Assembly (NCBI GenBank): GCA_023264755.1
Contig: JAHFVB010000054.1
Coordinates: 1 to 14,117 of the forward strand
Source: Mycobacterium sp.
GTDB taxonomy: Bacteria; Actinomycetota; Actinomycetes; Mycobacteriales; Mycobacteriaceae
Direction of reading: 5' to 3'
Length of the DNA: 14,117 nucleotides
Both the position numbers and the translations under genes were made by a program. Each line of letters begins with the position of its first letter. Within the stretch, counting starts at the first letter, position 1. The notes below the pieces were generated by a model. It saw only the letters and a list, made by a program, of their open reading frames with translations. It was not told the origin of the DNA and did not search any database. Below are positions 13,560 through 14,117 of this stretch, piece by piece.

Positions 13560-14117
13560 GTGACCCCCCGCGAGACAAGCGCTGCTTCACCGCCGTCACC
13601 GTCACCTTCGTCGTCCGTGCGCAGCAGCATCGACGTTCCGCCTGACCTCGTCGTGGGCCTGCTCGGTTCCGCCGATGAGAACCTGCGCGCGCTCGAACGA
13701 ATTTTGGCCGCCGACATCCACGTGCGGGGCAACGCCGTGACTTTGTCCGGGGCACCGGGCGACGTGGCGCTGGCCGAGCGGGTCGTCTCCGAGTTGGTGG
13801 CGATCGTCAACGGCGGACAGGCGTTGACCCCGGAGGCCGTCCGCCGCAGCGTGGCGATGCTGACCGGCGACGACGACGAGTCCCCGGCCGACGTGCTGAC
13901 GCTCGACATCCTGTCGCGGCGCGGCAAGACCATTCGTCCCAAGACGCTGAACCAGAAGCGCTACGTGGATGCCATCGACGCCCACACCATCGTGTTCGGC
14001 ATCGGGCCGGCCGGTACGGGCAAGACCTACCTCGCGATGGCCAAGGCGGTCAACGCGTTGCAGACCAAGCAGGTGTCGCGCCTCATCCTGACCCGTCCGG
14101 CGGTGGAAGCCGGTGAG
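13560..14117 (+). CDS. phoH: PhoH family ATPase (3' end outside window)
   Basis: This is a PhoH-type P-loop NTPase, a family linked to RNA metabolism whose cellular role is still unclear. The frame from GTG 13560 stays open to the last base, giving 186 residues of a protein usually about 330-350 long. A variable Ser/Pro-rich start (1-20) precedes a KH-like small domain (about 23-100, IDVPPDLVVGLLGSADENL). The ATPase domain then opens with RRGKTIRPKTLNQKRYVDAI, and Walker A is GPAGTGKT (149-156). ILTRPAVEAGE closes the window; Walker B is beyond it. The text closely matches what I recall of M. tuberculosis PhoH1 (Rv2368c). The GTG has no good ribosome site, but no other in-frame start is visible nearby. 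It sits in the place expected upstream of ybeY-type genes. Confidence 0.93.
   Translation, partial: MTPRETSAASPPSPSPSSSVRSSIDVPPDLVVGLLGSADENLRALERILAADIHVRGNAVTLSGAPGDVALAERVVSELVAIVNGGQALTPEAVRRSVAMLTGDDDESPADVLTLDILSRRGKTIRPKTLNQKRYVDAIDAHTIVFGIGPAGTGKTYLAMAKAVNALQTKQVSRLILTRPAVEAGE

Overview
The window is GC-rich, densely coded chromosomal DNA from a mycobacterium or very close relative (Mycolicibacterium-type). The evidence is the gene set and order, protein similarity I recognise by eye to Mycobacterium tuberculosis CysH, NirA, HemW, the Rv2375 protein, HrcA, DnaJ2, RsmE and PhoH1, frequent GTG starts, 4-nt stop/start overlaps, and -10-only promoters with leaderless starts. Relative to the H37Rv numbering the window runs in the opposite direction.

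Layout. (1) 2-931 (+): 3' part of cysA, the ATPase of the sulfate ABC importer. (2) 942-4941 (-): an accessory island read toward cysA. It encodes a small lipoprotein, a candidate 16-codon upstream ORF, a membrane-anchored S53 (sedolisin/kumamolisin-like) protease, a polytopic membrane protein with a zinc ribbon at each end and a degenerate PrsW-like core, and a single-pass exported protein. The last three overlap by 4 nt each. (3) 5217-8619 (-): the reductive sulfur operon: leader peptide, nirA (sulfite reductase), cysH (APS reductase), che1 (sirohydrochlorin chelatase, probably making the NirA siroheme). (4) 8700-9911 (+): hemW, divergent from nirA. (5) 9933-10294 (-): a conserved 104-residue protein, convergent with hemW, with a candidate leaderless upstream ORF. 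(6) 10441-13429 (+): hrcA, dnaJ2, rsmE (heat-shock repressor, J-protein, 16S rRNA methyltransferase). (7) 13560 to the window end (+): 5' part of phoH.

How it fits together. CysA energises sulfate uptake, CysH reduces APS to sulfite, NirA reduces sulfite to sulfide, and Che1 probably loads iron into sirohydrochlorin. The nirA-cysH-che1 operon appears to be controlled by cysteine. A leaderless 31-codon peptide ending in Cys-Ser-Cys-Ser-Cys precedes it, and the nirA Shine-Dalgarno lies in the 3' arm of a perfect 7-bp hairpin. That architecture matches the polycysteine attenuators reported in mycobacteria.

The least characterised part is the 942-4941 island, which looks like a cell-envelope proteolysis module inserted between the two halves of the sulfur locus. 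A second notable point is what is missing: the mycobactin (mbt) genes that lie between the hemW and Rv2375 orthologues in M. tuberculosis are absent here, and those two genes are separated by 21 bp. I see no tRNA, rRNA, IS element, CRISPR array or phage gene.
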